A stretch of 38,948 nt of DNA from JAGNHB01 sp964436005 (GTDB taxonomy: Bacteria > Acidobacteriota > JAAYUB01), in assembly GCA_964436005.1 (NCBI GenBank), contig CAYTBK010000025.1, forward strand, positions 1 to 38,948, given 5' to 3'. Each line of letters begins with the position of its first letter. Positions within the stretch are counted from its first letter, which is position 1. The translations under genes and the position numbers were made by a program. Positions 22,782 through 31,231 of the stretch are shown here, piece by piece. The notes below the pieces were generated by a model. The model saw only the letters and a list, made by a program, of their open reading frames with translations. It did not search any database and was not told the origin of the DNA.

Positions 22782-23957
22782 ATGAATCTCTGCCAGAAAT
22801 GCCATTGGAACAACGTCGAGTTCGTCACGGAGTGCAGTCGCTGCGGGGCGGCCATGCTGCCGCCCATGGTCCCGCACATCCACTCGAGCGCCCTGGACGA
22901 GTTCCTCACCGAAGAGAAGTCCGACGTCCTGCACGCCGTCGGCGCCCTCCGCCAGGTGGTGGAAAACCGGACGAACGCGTTCGGCGAGGCGTTCAACGCC
23001 CAGTCCACCATCAACCTCCAGATCTTTTCCGTGCTGGACCGGCTCGTCGTCCGCCTGGACGAAGAGGGGCTGCTGGACCGCCGGAAATTCTACGAGGCGG
23101 TGGACCTGGACGTCCGCATGAAACGATTCGCCTTCACCCAGAAAATGCTCCTGGACGACCGCCTCGAGGCCGTGCTCCGGGACCCCCCGAAGCGGGGGGA
23201 ACGTTTCGGCGAACTGGTCCGCCAGGCCTGGCCGCTGATCTATTCCCAGCGGCACCAGGAAGCCATGTCGCTCCTGCGGGAAGCCGCCGGCCTGCAGCCG
23301 GGCAACGTGGCGCTCCTGCGGACCCTGGCCGAGATCAACTACATCCGCGGCGACGTGGCCAGCGCGCAGACGTTCGTCCAGAAGCTCGTAACCGCGGCGC
23401 CCGACCTGCTGCCGGGCCACCTGCTGGCGGTGCTCATCCACCTGAAGAAGGGCGAGGTCCAGCCGGCCATGGAGATTCTCCAGAACATTCACCAGGACCA
23501 GGCCTGCGCCTTCTCCCGGCACTTCCTCGAAGGGACCGTGCGCTTCCTGAGCCACAGTTTCGAAGAGGCGGGCGAAGCCTTCCGGAACGCCAGCCGGCTG
23601 CACGACTCCCCCGAATTGCCTTCCCTGGGCGCCATGGCCTTTTTCCTCGGCGGGGACATCCGCTCGGCGGAAAACCTGCTGGGGGACTCCCCCGGCGATG
23701 CCGACCCGACGGGCCTCTCCGAGTTCCTGCAGGGGATGATCCGGTTGCGCCGCCGCCATTTCCGCAAGGCCGACGCCTGCTTCCGGCAGGCGGCCGCCTG
23801 CAACCCGAAATGGGACAAGGCGAGGAAGCGGCTCACGGAAGGGGAGGCCGCCCAGACACATTCCAACCAGGTTCGTATTTTTACCGTGCACCTGCGACGG
23901 CGCATGGAAGAGATGATGACCGTGCTATTCGAGGAAATCCAGCGCGACAGCGCCTGA
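22782..23957 (+). CDS. Zinc-ribbon TPR protein upstream of recA
   Basis: A protein of 391 residues beginning with a zinc ribbon (C4-x2-C7 and C18-x2-C21), then a helical region (about 35-140) and TPR-like helix pairs from about 145 to 350 (for example QRHQEAMSLLREAAGLQPGN, FEEAGEAFRNASRL, FRKADACFRQAAACNPKWDK). It ends in a helical HLRRRMEEMMTVLFEE. No signal peptide or membrane segment is present, so it is probably a cytosolic scaffold. It ends 19 bases before recA and is probably its operon partner. The function is unknown. Confidence 0.75.
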   Translation: MNLCQKCHWNNVEFVTECSRCGAAMLPPMVPHIHSSALDEFLTEEKSDVLHAVGALRQVVENRTNAFGEAFNAQSTINLQIFSVLDRLVVRLDEEGLLDRRKFYEAVDLDVRMKRFAFTQKMLLDDRLEAVLRDPPKRGERFGELVRQAWPLIYSQRHQEAMSLLREAAGLQPGNVALLRTLAEINYIRGDVASAQTFVQKLVTAAPDLLPGHLLAVLIHLKKGEVQPAMEILQNIHQDQACAFSRHFLEGTVRFLSHSFEEAGEAFRNASRLHDSPELPSLGAMAFFLGGDIRSAENLLGDSPGDADPTGLSEFLQGMIRLRRRHFRKADACFRQAAACNPKWDKARKRLTEGEAAQTHSNQVRIFTVHLRRRMEEMMTVLFEEIQRDSA

Positions 23958-23976
23958 CGCCTCCAGGAGGGAGCGA

Positions 23977-25020
23977 ATGAACAACAACGACCAGAAGAAC
24001 AAGGCCATCGAAACGGCCCTTTCCCAGATAGAGAAGCAATTCGGCAAGGGTTCCATCATGAGGCTGGGGGACCGGCCCAAGGACCTCGACATCCCGGCCA
24101 TCCCCCTGGGCATCCTGTCCATCGACAGCGCCCTCGGCATCGGCGGCATCCCCAAGGGGCGCATCACCGAGATCTTCGGCCCCGAGTCCAGCGGCAAGAC
24201 CACCGTGGCCCTGCACGCCATCGCCGCCGCCCAGAAGCAGGGCGGCTACGCTGCCTTCATCGACGCCGAGCACGCCCTGGACCCGGTGTATGCGAAGAAC
24301 CTCGGCGTCGACACCGACGAGCTGCTGGTCAGCCAGCCCGACAACGGCGAGCAGGCCCTGGAGATCACCGAGGTGCTGGTGCGCAGCGGGGCCATGGACA
24401 TCATCGTGGTGGACTCCGTGGCCGCCCTGGTGCCCAAGGTGGAACTGGACGGCGACATGGGCGACCCGACCATGGGCATCCAGGCCCGGCTCATGAGCCA
24501 GGCCATGCGCAAGCTGACGGGCATCGTGTCCAAGTCGAAGACCGCCCTGATCTTCATCAACCAGGTGCGGGACAAGATTGGCTCCATGACCTACGGCAAC
24601 CCGGAAACCACCACCGGCGGACGCGCCCTCAAGTTCTACGCCTCCATCCGCATGGACATCCGGCGGATCGGCGGGGTGAAGATCGGCGACACCGACATCG
24701 GCAACCGCACCAAGCTCAAGGTGGTCAAGAACAAGGTCGCCCCGCCCTTCAAGATGACGGAATTCGACATCATCTGGGGCCAGGGGATCTCCCGGGAGGG
24801 CGACATGCTCGACCTGGCCGTCAACATGAAGCTCATCGAGAAGAGCGGGGCCTGGTTCTCCTACGACGGCACCAAGCTGGGCCAGGGGCGGGAGAATTCC
24901 AAGCAGTTCCTCAAGGACAACCCGGACATCGCCGACCAGGTCGAGCGCATCGTCCGGGATCGCCTGGGCTTCGGCGAAGGGATGCCGAGCCTCGAGGCGG
25001 GCGACGCCGCGGAGGAGTGA
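23977..25020 (+). CDS. recA: Recombinase A
   Basis: A protein of 347 residues, a complete RecA. It forms ATP-dependent filaments on single-stranded DNA for strand exchange, and promotes LexA self-cleavage where LexA exists. Walker A is GPESSGKTT (68-76). MAW-like IDAEHALDP, DNGEQALEI, the Walker B region IIVVDSVAALVPK, and INQVRDKIGSMTYGNPETTTGG (L2 loop) are all present. The C-terminal tail is acidic (EAGDAAEE). An AGGAGG ribosome site precedes the ATG. It lies inside a run of genes: a TPR gene ends 19 bases before it and a EutN/CcmL gene starts 3 bases after its stop. No SOS box was recognised near the gene or the operon head. Confidence 0.98.
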   Translation: MNNNDQKNKAIETALSQIEKQFGKGSIMRLGDRPKDLDIPAIPLGILSIDSALGIGGIPKGRITEIFGPESSGKTTVALHAIAAAQKQGGYAAFIDAEHALDPVYAKNLGVDTDELLVSQPDNGEQALEITEVLVRSGAMDIIVVDSVAALVPKVELDGDMGDPTMGIQARLMSQAMRKLTGIVSKSKTALIFINQVRDKIGSMTYGNPETTTGGRALKFYASIRMDIRRIGGVKIGDTDIGNRTKLKVVKNKVAPPFKMTEFDIIWGQGISREGDMLDLAVNMKLIEKSGAWFSYDGTKLGQGRENSKQFLKDNPDIADQVERIVRDRLGFGEGMPSLEAGDAAEE

Positions 25021-25023
25021 GGC

Positions 25024-25302
25024 ATGGTCCTGGCCCGGGTCGTCGGAACCGTTGAGTCGACGCACAAGCACTTTCAATACGAGGGCTTGAAGCTGCTCTA
25101 CGTGCAGCCGGTCGAAGTCGACCTCACCCCCGTCGGCTTGCCGTACATCGCCCCGGACACGGTAGACGCCGGGGTCGGCGACCTGGTTCTCGTCATGGAG
25201 GAAGGTTGGTCTTCCTGGACTGTGCTGGGGAAGGACAAGGCGCCCATCAACCGCGCCGTGGTGGGGGTCGTGGACCGCATCGACCTCCACGGGGAGGCCT
25301 GA
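25024..25302 (+). CDS. EutN/CcmL-family microcompartment vertex protein (copy 2)
   Basis: A second vertex-type protein, 92 residues, that follows the family pattern: VLARVVGTVESTHKHFQYEG, LKLLYVQPVEVDLTPVG, VDAGVGDLVLVMEEG and the closing AVVGVVDRID. It differs strongly from copy 1 apart from this pattern. It begins 3 bases after the recA stop, so translation is likely coupled to recA, and ends 5 bases before the dehydrogenase gene. No shell hexamer or encapsulated enzyme signature is adjacent. It may be a pentamer with a different use, or a satellite shell gene. Confidence 0.85.
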   Translation: MVLARVVGTVESTHKHFQYEGLKLLYVQPVEVDLTPVGLPYIAPDTVDAGVGDLVLVMEEGWSSWTVLGKDKAPINRAVVGVVDRIDLHGEA

Positions 25303-25307
25303 GGCCC

Positions 25308-26258
25308 ATGGCCGCGCCCCGGATCCTCCTCACCCGGCCGCTCCCCTTCGGGGCGTCCAGCCTGTTCCCCCCGGATTGGGACATCCGCCTGGCCGCCGTC
25401 CCGGCCGAGGCCGGCGATCCCCCCGGCGGACTGGCGGACGCCGACGGGCTGCTGTGCCTCCTTACCGACGAGGTCCGCCGCCCCTGGATCGATGCGGCCC
25501 CCGCCCTGAGAATCGTCGCCAACATCGGCGTCGGCTACAACAACATCGACTGGGAATACGCGCGCTCCCGCGGGGTCGTGGTCACCAACACCCCCGGCGC
25601 CCTGACCGAGGCCACGGCCGACCTGGCCATGGCCCTGATCCTGGCCTGCTCGCGACGCCTGCTGGAGGCCGACCGGCTGACGCGGGAAGGGAAGTTCACC
25701 GGGTGGGACCTGGAGCTGTGCCTGGGGCTGGAACTGAGCGGCGCCGTGCTCGGGATCGTCGGGATGGGGCGCATCGGGCGGGCCGTCGCCCGGCGGGCGG
25801 CGGCCTTCGGCATGAAGGTGCTGTACACACGGCGCGGGGGGGAACCAGGCGAAAGCCTGGACGGTTGCACCGGCGTGCCCTTCGAGGAACTCCTGGCCAC
25901 CGCGGACGTCGTGAGCATCCACTGCCCCCTCACCGCCGAAACGCGGCACCTCTTCGGGGCGGCGGCCTTCTCCCGGATGAAACCGGGGAGCCTCCTCGTC
26001 AACACTTCCCGGGGACCGGTGGTGGACGAGGGGGCCCTGGCGGAAGCCCTGGCTTCCGGCCGGCTCGCGGCCGCCGGGCTGGACGTCTACGAGCGGGAGC
26101 CGGAGGTGCACCCCCGACTGCTGGCCTTGCCGAACGTGGTCCTCCTGCCGCACATCGGTTCGGCGACGGAGAAGACCCGGCGGGCCATTACCCGGATGGC
26201 GGTGGGCAACATCGTGTCCTTCTTCACGGAAGGCAAGGCCGTCAACCCGGTTTGGTGA
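25308..26258 (+). CDS. D-2-hydroxyacid dehydrogenase (glyoxylate/hydroxypyruvate reductase type)
   Basis: A protein of 316 residues. The NAD(P)-binding motif is GMGRIG (152-157). The catalytic triad residues are visible as R235 (NTSRGP), E264 (YEREP) and H282 (PHIGSAT). The N-terminal NIGVGYNNID motif is typical of the family. Enzymes of this kind reduce glyoxylate or hydroxypyruvate, or oxidise 2-hydroxyacids, in the cytosol. NADP versus NAD preference cannot be told: T174-R175-R176 after strand 2 hints at NADP. ATG 25308 is the first start after the preceding stop. It sits within the recA to purine run. Confidence 0.88.
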   Translation: MAAPRILLTRPLPFGASSLFPPDWDIRLAAVPAEAGDPPGGLADADGLLCLLTDEVRRPWIDAAPALRIVANIGVGYNNIDWEYARSRGVVVTNTPGALTEATADLAMALILACSRRLLEADRLTREGKFTGWDLELCLGLELSGAVLGIVGMGRIGRAVARRAAAFGMKVLYTRRGGEPGESLDGCTGVPFEELLATADVVSIHCPLTAETRHLFGAAAFSRMKPGSLLVNTSRGPVVDEGALAEALASGRLAAAGLDVYEREPEVHPRLLALPNVVLLPHIGSATEKTRRAITRMAVGNIVSFFTEGKAVNPVW

Positions 26259-26295
26259 TTCGCGCACAATTCGGATATTCCAAGGAAGGTGAACG

Positions 26296-26541
26296 ATGCG
26301 AGCAAAAGTGTACGTCACGTTGAAGGCCGGAGTGCTGGACCCCCAGGGCAAGGCCGTGCAGATGGCGGTCGGGAGCCTCGGGCACAAGGAAGTCCAGGAA
26401 ATCCGCCAGGGCAAGTTCTTTGAAATCCGCCTGACCGACACCATGAGCAGGGAAAAGGCCGAACAATTGCTGCACCATCTCGGGCGCAACGTTCTGTCCA
26501 ATTCCGTCATCGAAGACTACCGCTTCGAACTGGAGGGGTGA
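26296..26541 (+). CDS. purS: FGAM synthase small subunit PurS
   Basis: A protein of 81 residues. It is the small dimeric subunit that bridges PurL and PurQ in the three-part phosphoribosylformylglycinamidine synthase used by many bacteria (purine biosynthesis step 4). The pattern KVYVTLKAGVLDPQGKAVQ and LGHKEVQEIRQGKFFEI matches PurS, and the end is NSVIEDYRFELEG. AAGGAAGGTG precedes the ATG. The stop overlaps the purQ start (TGATG). purL itself is not in the window. Confidence 0.95.
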   Translation: MRAKVYVTLKAGVLDPQGKAVQMAVGSLGHKEVQEIRQGKFFEIRLTDTMSREKAEQLLHHLGRNVLSNSVIEDYRFELEG

Positions 26542-27221
26542 TGAAGTTCGGCATCGTCGTCTTTCCCGGCTCCAACTGCGACCATGACGCGTATCACGCG
26601 TCCAAGCACGTCCTGGGCCAGCCTTCGGTCTACCTGTGGCACAAGGACGAGGACCTGCAGGGGGTGGACGTCGTCATCCTGCCCGGCGGGTTTTCCTTCG
26701 GCGACTACCTTCGCACCGGGGCCATCGCCCGGTTCTCGCCCATCATGAAGAAGGTGGTCGACTTCGCCAACGGCGGCGGCCTCGTGCTCGGCATCTGCAA
26801 CGGCTTCCAGATCCTGCTGGAATGCTCCCTGCTGCCGGGGGCCATGCTCCGCAACAAGGGGCTGAAGTTCATCTGCGCGCAGCAGCACATCCGGGTGGAA
26901 ACCGCCGACAGCCCCTTCACCGCCGCCTGCGCCCAGGGGGAGGTACTCTCGGTGCCCATCGCCCATCACGACGGCAACTACTACGCGGACCCCGAGACGC
27001 TGGCCCGGCTGAAGGAAGAAAACCGCATCCTCTTCCGCTACTGCCACGCCGACGGGAACGCCCGGGTCGAGGCCAATCCCAACGGCTCCCTGGACAACAT
27101 CGCCGGCATCTGCAACACCGGCCGGAACGTGGTGGGGATGATGCCGCACCCCGAGCGGGCCTGTGAAGCGATCACCGGCTCGGACGACGGTTTGAAGGTC
27201 TTCCAGTCCCTCTTCCGCTGA
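26541..27221 (+). CDS. purQ: FGAM synthase glutaminase subunit PurQ
   Basis: A protein of 226 residues, the class I glutamine amidotransferase that supplies ammonia to PurL. The nucleophile is C86 in GICNGFQ, and the catalytic H203/E205 lie in PHPERA. The N-terminal FPGSNCDHDAY and ILPGGFSFGDYLRTG are PurQ signatures. ATG at 26541 is chosen over the GTG three bases earlier because GGAGG leaves 4 bases of spacing. It overlaps the purS stop by one base. Confidence 0.96.
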   Translation: MKFGIVVFPGSNCDHDAYHASKHVLGQPSVYLWHKDEDLQGVDVVILPGGFSFGDYLRTGAIARFSPIMKKVVDFANGGGLVLGICNGFQILLECSLLPGAMLRNKGLKFICAQQHIRVETADSPFTAACAQGEVLSVPIAHHDGNYYADPETLARLKEENRILFRYCHADGNARVEANPNGSLDNIAGICNTGRNVVGMMPHPERACEAITGSDDGLKVFQSLFR

Positions 27222-27264
27222 GACCGGAAAGGGCCCAGCGCGCAGGATCGGCAGCGGAGGGCGG

Positions 27265-28443
27265 ATGCGAATATCGGCAGGAGTCCGGGCCACGACGCCG
27301 CCGGCCATCGTGGAAATCAACGCCCTGGCGGCCGGGCTGGAGCGCGAGGGACGTTCCGTGCTGCACCTGGGCCAGGGAGTCCCCGACATCACGCCGCCCC
27401 CGGAGTGCCTGGAGGCCTTTCGCCAGAGGCTTTCAGAACCCTTTCTGCACCGGTACACCCCGGACCCGGGGACACCGGACCTCCGCCAGGCCCTGGCCGA
27501 CGATTTCGCCCGGCGCGGCATCGGCCTGGACCCCGAGCGGGAGATCCTGGTCACCGTCGGGGCCAACCATGCCTTCTTCCAGGCCGTCGTGACCCTGCTC
27601 GAACCCGGCGATTCCGTGGCCGTGCCTTCGCCTTTCTATTTCAACCACGCCATGACTCTGGAAATGCTGAAGATGCACCCGGTAGAATGGCCTCTCCGCA
27701 TCGTCCGGGGCGCCTGGCGGCTCGACTTCGAGGCGTTGGCGGAACTGGAACGGAACACACCCGGCAGCCTGGCCGGCGTGGTCTGCATCAATCCCAACAA
27801 CCCCACCGGCGCCGTTTTCCCGGCCGAGGACATCGCCGCCGTGACGGCCTTCGCGGCGACCCGGGGGATTCCCCTTTTCTACGACGAAGTATACCAGCGC
27901 CTGGACTTCGGCCTCGTTCCGACGACTCACCCGCTGTTGTGCCCCGGCGGGCGGGAATGCACCGTCGTGCTGGGCAGCTTCTCGAAAGTGTTCGGGATGA
28001 CGGGCTGGCGCGCCGGCTACCTCGCCGCTCCGCCGGAAATCGTTGAGGAGATGCTCAAGGTGCAGGACTGTTCCGTGATCTGCGCCCCCCACCCGGCCCA
28101 GTTCCTGGCCGCCGAATGCCTGCGCCGCCACCCCGATTACCCCTCCCCCTATCGGGAGGTGCTGAAGCGGAGGTCCGACGAACTGGCCGCCGGCCTCGCC
28201 GGGATCCCCGGAGCGACCTGGATCGCCCCGGGCGGCGCCATCTTCGGCATGGCCGCCCTGGCGGGGGTGAAAGACTCCCGGGCCTTCTGCCTCGATTTCC
28301 TGCGGGCGGAAGGCGTGGCCGCCTTACCCGGCCGGGCCTTCGGGGCCGGAGGAGAAGGTATGATCCGGCTTTCCTTCGGTTTTGCGGACGAGGAACGGAT
28401 CCGGGAAGCCTGCCGCCGCCTGCGCCGGCATCTCGGGCACTGA
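27265..28443 (+). CDS. Class I/II PLP-dependent aminotransferase
   Basis: A protein of 392 residues of the aspartate-aminotransferase fold. PLP-site residues are visible: NPNNPTG (N179), YDEVY (D207, Y210), SFSK with Schiff-base K241, and R249. The second half has a typical small domain. The substrate amino acid is not evident. It follows purQ by 43 bases in the same direction and may belong to the same transcript. A convergent Hfq-like gene ends 22 bases after it. Confidence 0.88.
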   Translation: MRISAGVRATTPPAIVEINALAAGLEREGRSVLHLGQGVPDITPPPECLEAFRQRLSEPFLHRYTPDPGTPDLRQALADDFARRGIGLDPEREILVTVGANHAFFQAVVTLLEPGDSVAVPSPFYFNHAMTLEMLKMHPVEWPLRIVRGAWRLDFEALAELERNTPGSLAGVVCINPNNPTGAVFPAEDIAAVTAFAATRGIPLFYDEVYQRLDFGLVPTTHPLLCPGGRECTVVLGSFSKVFGMTGWRAGYLAAPPEIVEEMLKVQDCSVICAPHPAQFLAAECLRRHPDYPSPYREVLKRRSDELAAGLAGIPGATWIAPGGAIFGMAALAGVKDSRAFCLDFLRAEGVAALPGRAFGAGGEGMIRLSFGFADEERIREACRRLRRHLGH

Positions 28444-28465
28444 CCGGCGGCCGAAGGGTTCCGCC

Positions 28466-29161
28466 TCAGGTGGCGTCGGGCGAAGACGGCGGCTTGAAGG
28501 GATGGCCGGGGGAATATGGCCGGGGGGGGCGGAATCCGGCGGGGCGCGGAGGTTTCTCCAAGGGCGGGGTCTGGAACCGGTAGAAATCGATTTCTTCGGC
28601 CGATGCCACGGCATGCTTGAAGACCAGGACGGAAAAGTACCGGTCGAGGCGGAGTTCGAAATCGAACGGGGTGACCCAGCGGACCACCCCGTCCATGGTT
28701 TCGCCGGTCAGGAGTTGCAATCGGACCGAACGCCCCGCGACGACGGCCGCCAGGTTGGCCTGGTCCCGTTCCGAAGGCTTGTAGGCCGGCTTGGCCCCGG
28801 CTTCGCCCTCCCGGATGAAGCCGGCGAGTTCATGCCGGAACTTCACGCCGTACACGTAGGCCGTGTCGATCTTCTCGATGTAGCGCATGCGGTTGTTGCG
28901 CATTTCAAGCAGCACGTTGTATTTTCGAACCTTGCGGATCTGGCCGGAGAACACGCCCAGGTCGAAGGTCCGGAAGGCCATGGGCCAATGCCGGCTTTTC
29001 GCCTGCAGCAGCCAGGATACGCCCTGGTTGAACTCGGGGCGCTCCAGGCTCCGGGCATACTCCAGCGTCCACTTGCCCTTGAGAATCATCTTGGCCGAAT
29101 ACTGCGCGATGCCGGACTCCTTGGCCAACACCTTGATGTCTTCCCTGCTGATTTTCGCCAT
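28466..29161 (-). CDS. Tandem Hfq/Sm-like protein (putative RNA binding)
   Basis: A protein of 231 residues whose two halves each read like an Hfq/Sm fold. Copy A (about 60-104) has GVFSGQIRKVRKYNVLLEM then YIEKIDTAYVY. Copy B (about 143-192) has SVRLQLLTGETMDGVVRW and FDFELRL then VLVFKHAVASAEEID, very close in style to the Hfq Sm2 motif YKHAIS. The first 57 residues are helical. A Pro-rich tail (PPLEKPPRPAGFRPPRPYSP) ends the protein. A G-rich Shine-Dalgarno (AGGGGG) and a consensus promoter precede it. I infer an RNA chaperone-like role. The family is not one I can name, and structure comparison is needed. Confidence 0.6.
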   Translation of the reverse strand: MAKISREDIKVLAKESGIAQYSAKMILKGKWTLEYARSLERPEFNQGVSWLLQAKSRHWPMAFRTFDLGVFSGQIRKVRKYNVLLEMRNNRMRYIEKIDTAYVYGVKFRHELAGFIREGEAGAKPAYKPSERDQANLAAVVAGRSVRLQLLTGETMDGVVRWVTPFDFELRLDRYFSVLVFKHAVASAEEIDFYRFQTPPLEKPPRPAGFRPPRPYSPGHPFKPPSSPDAT

Positions 29162-29202
29162 GATGCGGATCCCCCTGCCTGCCCCCCAAGATCTATGCCT
29201 GG

Positions 29203-29231
29203 AGTTTACGCAACGGCGGAGGCCCTGTCAA
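29203..29231 (-). promoter_or_regulatory. Sigma-70 promoter of the Hfq-like gene
   Basis: On the minus strand a perfect TTGACA (29226-29231), 17-base spacer and TAAACT (29203-29208) lie about 42 bases before the start codon of the Hfq-like gene. Confidence 0.75.
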
Positions 29232-29381
29232 GGCGAACCGCCGCGCCGCGCCGCCGCTGCGGAATTTGCGCCCCCCGGCGGAAAGACCGGGCCCGCCGCG
29301 CCCCGCCTCCGGGGAAAACGCTCCCGGCGGATTTTTTTCCAGACAGGCTGGTTTTCCAGTAAAATCCATTCAACTCCCAAC

Positions 29382-29410
29382 TTGACAAACATAAGCGTAT
29401 TTTCTATCAT
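29382..29410 (+). promoter_or_regulatory. Sigma-70 promoter of pilB
   Basis: A perfect TTGACA (29382-29387), a 17-base spacer and TATCAT (29405-29410) lie 77 bases before the pilB start. The leader of about 70 bases has no strong Shine-Dalgarno: the bases before the ATG read GTTGGACCTTTCAA. Confidence 0.75.
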
Positions 29411-29487
29411 GACAAAGCTGAAACACGAAATTTTGAACCCGCTAATCGGCAAGGGGCGAAATCTTTAACTAAAGTTGGACCTTTCAA

Positions 29488-31215
29488 ATGACTACGAAAA
29501 TCGGCGACCTCCTTCTGCGCGAGAAAATGATTTCTCCGGATCAGTTGAGCAAGGCGCTGGAACATCAGAAAAAATACGGGGGCAAGATCGGCAGCATCCT
29601 GGTCGAGATGCAGTTCATCACGGAAGACGACATCACGGGCGTGCTGAGCCGGCAGTACGGCGTTCCCTCCATCAACCTGGACTATTTCGAAGTCGATGCC
29701 GACGTCGTCAAGCTCATCCCCCTGGAAACGGCGCAGAAGTACCAGGTACTCCCCCTCAGCCGCGTGGGCAACACGCTGACCATCGCCACCACCGACCCCT
29801 CCAACGTCTTCGCCATGGACGACATCAAGTTCATGACCGGCTTCAACATCGAGCCGGTCATCGCTTCCGAGGGCGGCATCACGCGGGCCATCGAGAAATA
29901 CTACGGCACGCCGCACTCCATCGAATTGAAGAAAGTCTACGAAGACATCGGCATCGAGCAGAAGAAGGACGAGTTCAACATCGAGCTGGAGGAGGAAAAG
30001 GAAGAGCTGGACACGGACGAGCTTCAGAAGTCCAGCGAAGAGGCCCCCATCATCCGCCTGGTGAACCTGATCCTTCTCGACGCCATCAAGAAGGGCGCTT
30101 CGGACATCCACATCGAGCCCTACGAGAAGGAGTTCCGCGTCCGCATGCGCATCGACGGCGTGCTCTACAACACCATGAGCCCGCCGCTCAAGCTCAAGGA
30201 CGCCCTGACCTCGCGCGTCAAAATCATGTCCAAGCTGGACATCGCCGAAAAACGCCTGCCCCAGGACGGCCGCATCAAGATCCGCACGACGGTGGACAAC
30301 AAGAAGGCCGAGATGGACTTCCGCGTCTCCGTCCTCCCCTGCCTCTTCGGGGAGAAGATCGTCATGCGTCTGCTCGACCGCTCCAAGCTCATGCTCGACA
30401 TGACCAAGCTCGGCATGGACGTCAAGTCGCTCGAACGGTTCCTCGAGGCCATCACCAAGCCGTACGGGATGGTTCTCGTCACCGGGCCTACCGGCAGCGG
30501 CAAGACGAACACGCTGTACTCTTCGGTCAGCCGTCTCAACACCATGGAAACCAACATCATGACCGCGGAAGACCCCGTGGAGTTCAACCTCGTCGGGATC
30601 AACCAGGTCCAGGTCCACGAAGCCATCGGGCTGACCTTCGCCGCCGCCCTGCGCTCGTTCCTCCGCCAGGACCCCAACATCATCCTGGTCGGCGAAATCC
30701 GTGACTTCGAGACGGCGGAAATCGCCATCAAGGCCGCCCTGACCGGTCACCTGGTGCTGAGCACCCTGCACACCAACGACGCGCCCTCCACCGTCAACCG
30801 ACTGCTCAACATGGGCATCGAGCCCTTCCTGGTGGCGAACAGCCTCCTGCTGATCTGCGCCCAGCGCCTGATCCGGCGGATCTGCAACAACTGCAAGGTG
30901 GAGGACAAGGTACCCAAGAAATCGCTTATCGACCTCGGCTTCACCCCCGAAGAGGCGAACGAGTTGAAGGTCTACCGGGGCCAGGGGTGCGACATCTGCA
31001 ACAACACCGGCTACAAGGGGCGCGTCGGCCTTTTCGAAATCATGAAGGTGAGCGAAGAGCTGTCGGAGCTGGTCCTGATCGGCGCCTCGGCCCGCGAACT
31101 GAAGCGCAAGGCCGTCGAGGAGGGGATGTTGACGTTGCGGCGCAGCGGGCTGACGAAAATCAAGGAAGGCATCACGACCATCGAGGAAGTCGTGCGGGAA
31201 ACGGTGAAGGATTGA
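29488..31215 (+). CDS. pilB: Type IV pilus extension ATPase PilB
   Basis: A protein of 575 residues, the cytoplasmic hexameric ATPase that powers pilus assembly. The N-terminal MshEN-type domain (about 1-145) has the two nearly repeated ILL/DLL modules (IGDLLLREKMISPDQL, ILVEMQFITEDDI). Walker A is GPTGSGKT (333-340). The Asp box and Walker B region are ILVGEIRDFETAEIA. A HLVLSTLHTNDA box follows. Two CxxC pairs (CNNC and CDIC) form the zinc site seen in PilB/GspE. The start has only a weak ribosome site, but ATG fits the conserved MshEN start. It is the first gene of the pil cluster. Confidence 0.95.
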   Translation: MTTKIGDLLLREKMISPDQLSKALEHQKKYGGKIGSILVEMQFITEDDITGVLSRQYGVPSINLDYFEVDADVVKLIPLETAQKYQVLPLSRVGNTLTIATTDPSNVFAMDDIKFMTGFNIEPVIASEGGITRAIEKYYGTPHSIELKKVYEDIGIEQKKDEFNIELEEEKEELDTDELQKSSEEAPIIRLVNLILLDAIKKGASDIHIEPYEKEFRVRMRIDGVLYNTMSPPLKLKDALTSRVKIMSKLDIAEKRLPQDGRIKIRTTVDNKKAEMDFRVSVLPCLFGEKIVMRLLDRSKLMLDMTKLGMDVKSLERFLEAITKPYGMVLVTGPTGSGKTNTLYSSVSRLNTMETNIMTAEDPVEFNLVGINQVQVHEAIGLTFAAALRSFLRQDPNIILVGEIRDFETAEIAIKAALTGHLVLSTLHTNDAPSTVNRLLNMGIEPFLVANSLLLICAQRLIRRICNNCKVEDKVPKKSLIDLGFTPEEANELKVYRGQGCDICNNTGYKGRVGLFEIMKVSEELSELVLIGASARELKRKAVEEGMLTLRRSGLTKIKEGITTIEEVVRETVKD

Positions 31216-31231
31216 CGACGGCCGGCAAAAA

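Larger units (their letters stand above)
29162..29487. other. Divergent intergenic region with two promoters
   Basis: A gap of 326 bases between the Hfq-like gene and pilB. It holds a minus-strand promoter (29203-29231) and a plus-strand promoter (29382-29410). The middle part is GC-rich. No gene or strong hairpin is supported. Confidence 0.6.

Noticed and set aside
19541..25302. Bacterial microcompartment operon
   Set aside because: Two vertex-type proteins exist, but no shell hexamer gene, aldehyde dehydrogenase or signature enzyme lies near them. Treated as solitary genes.
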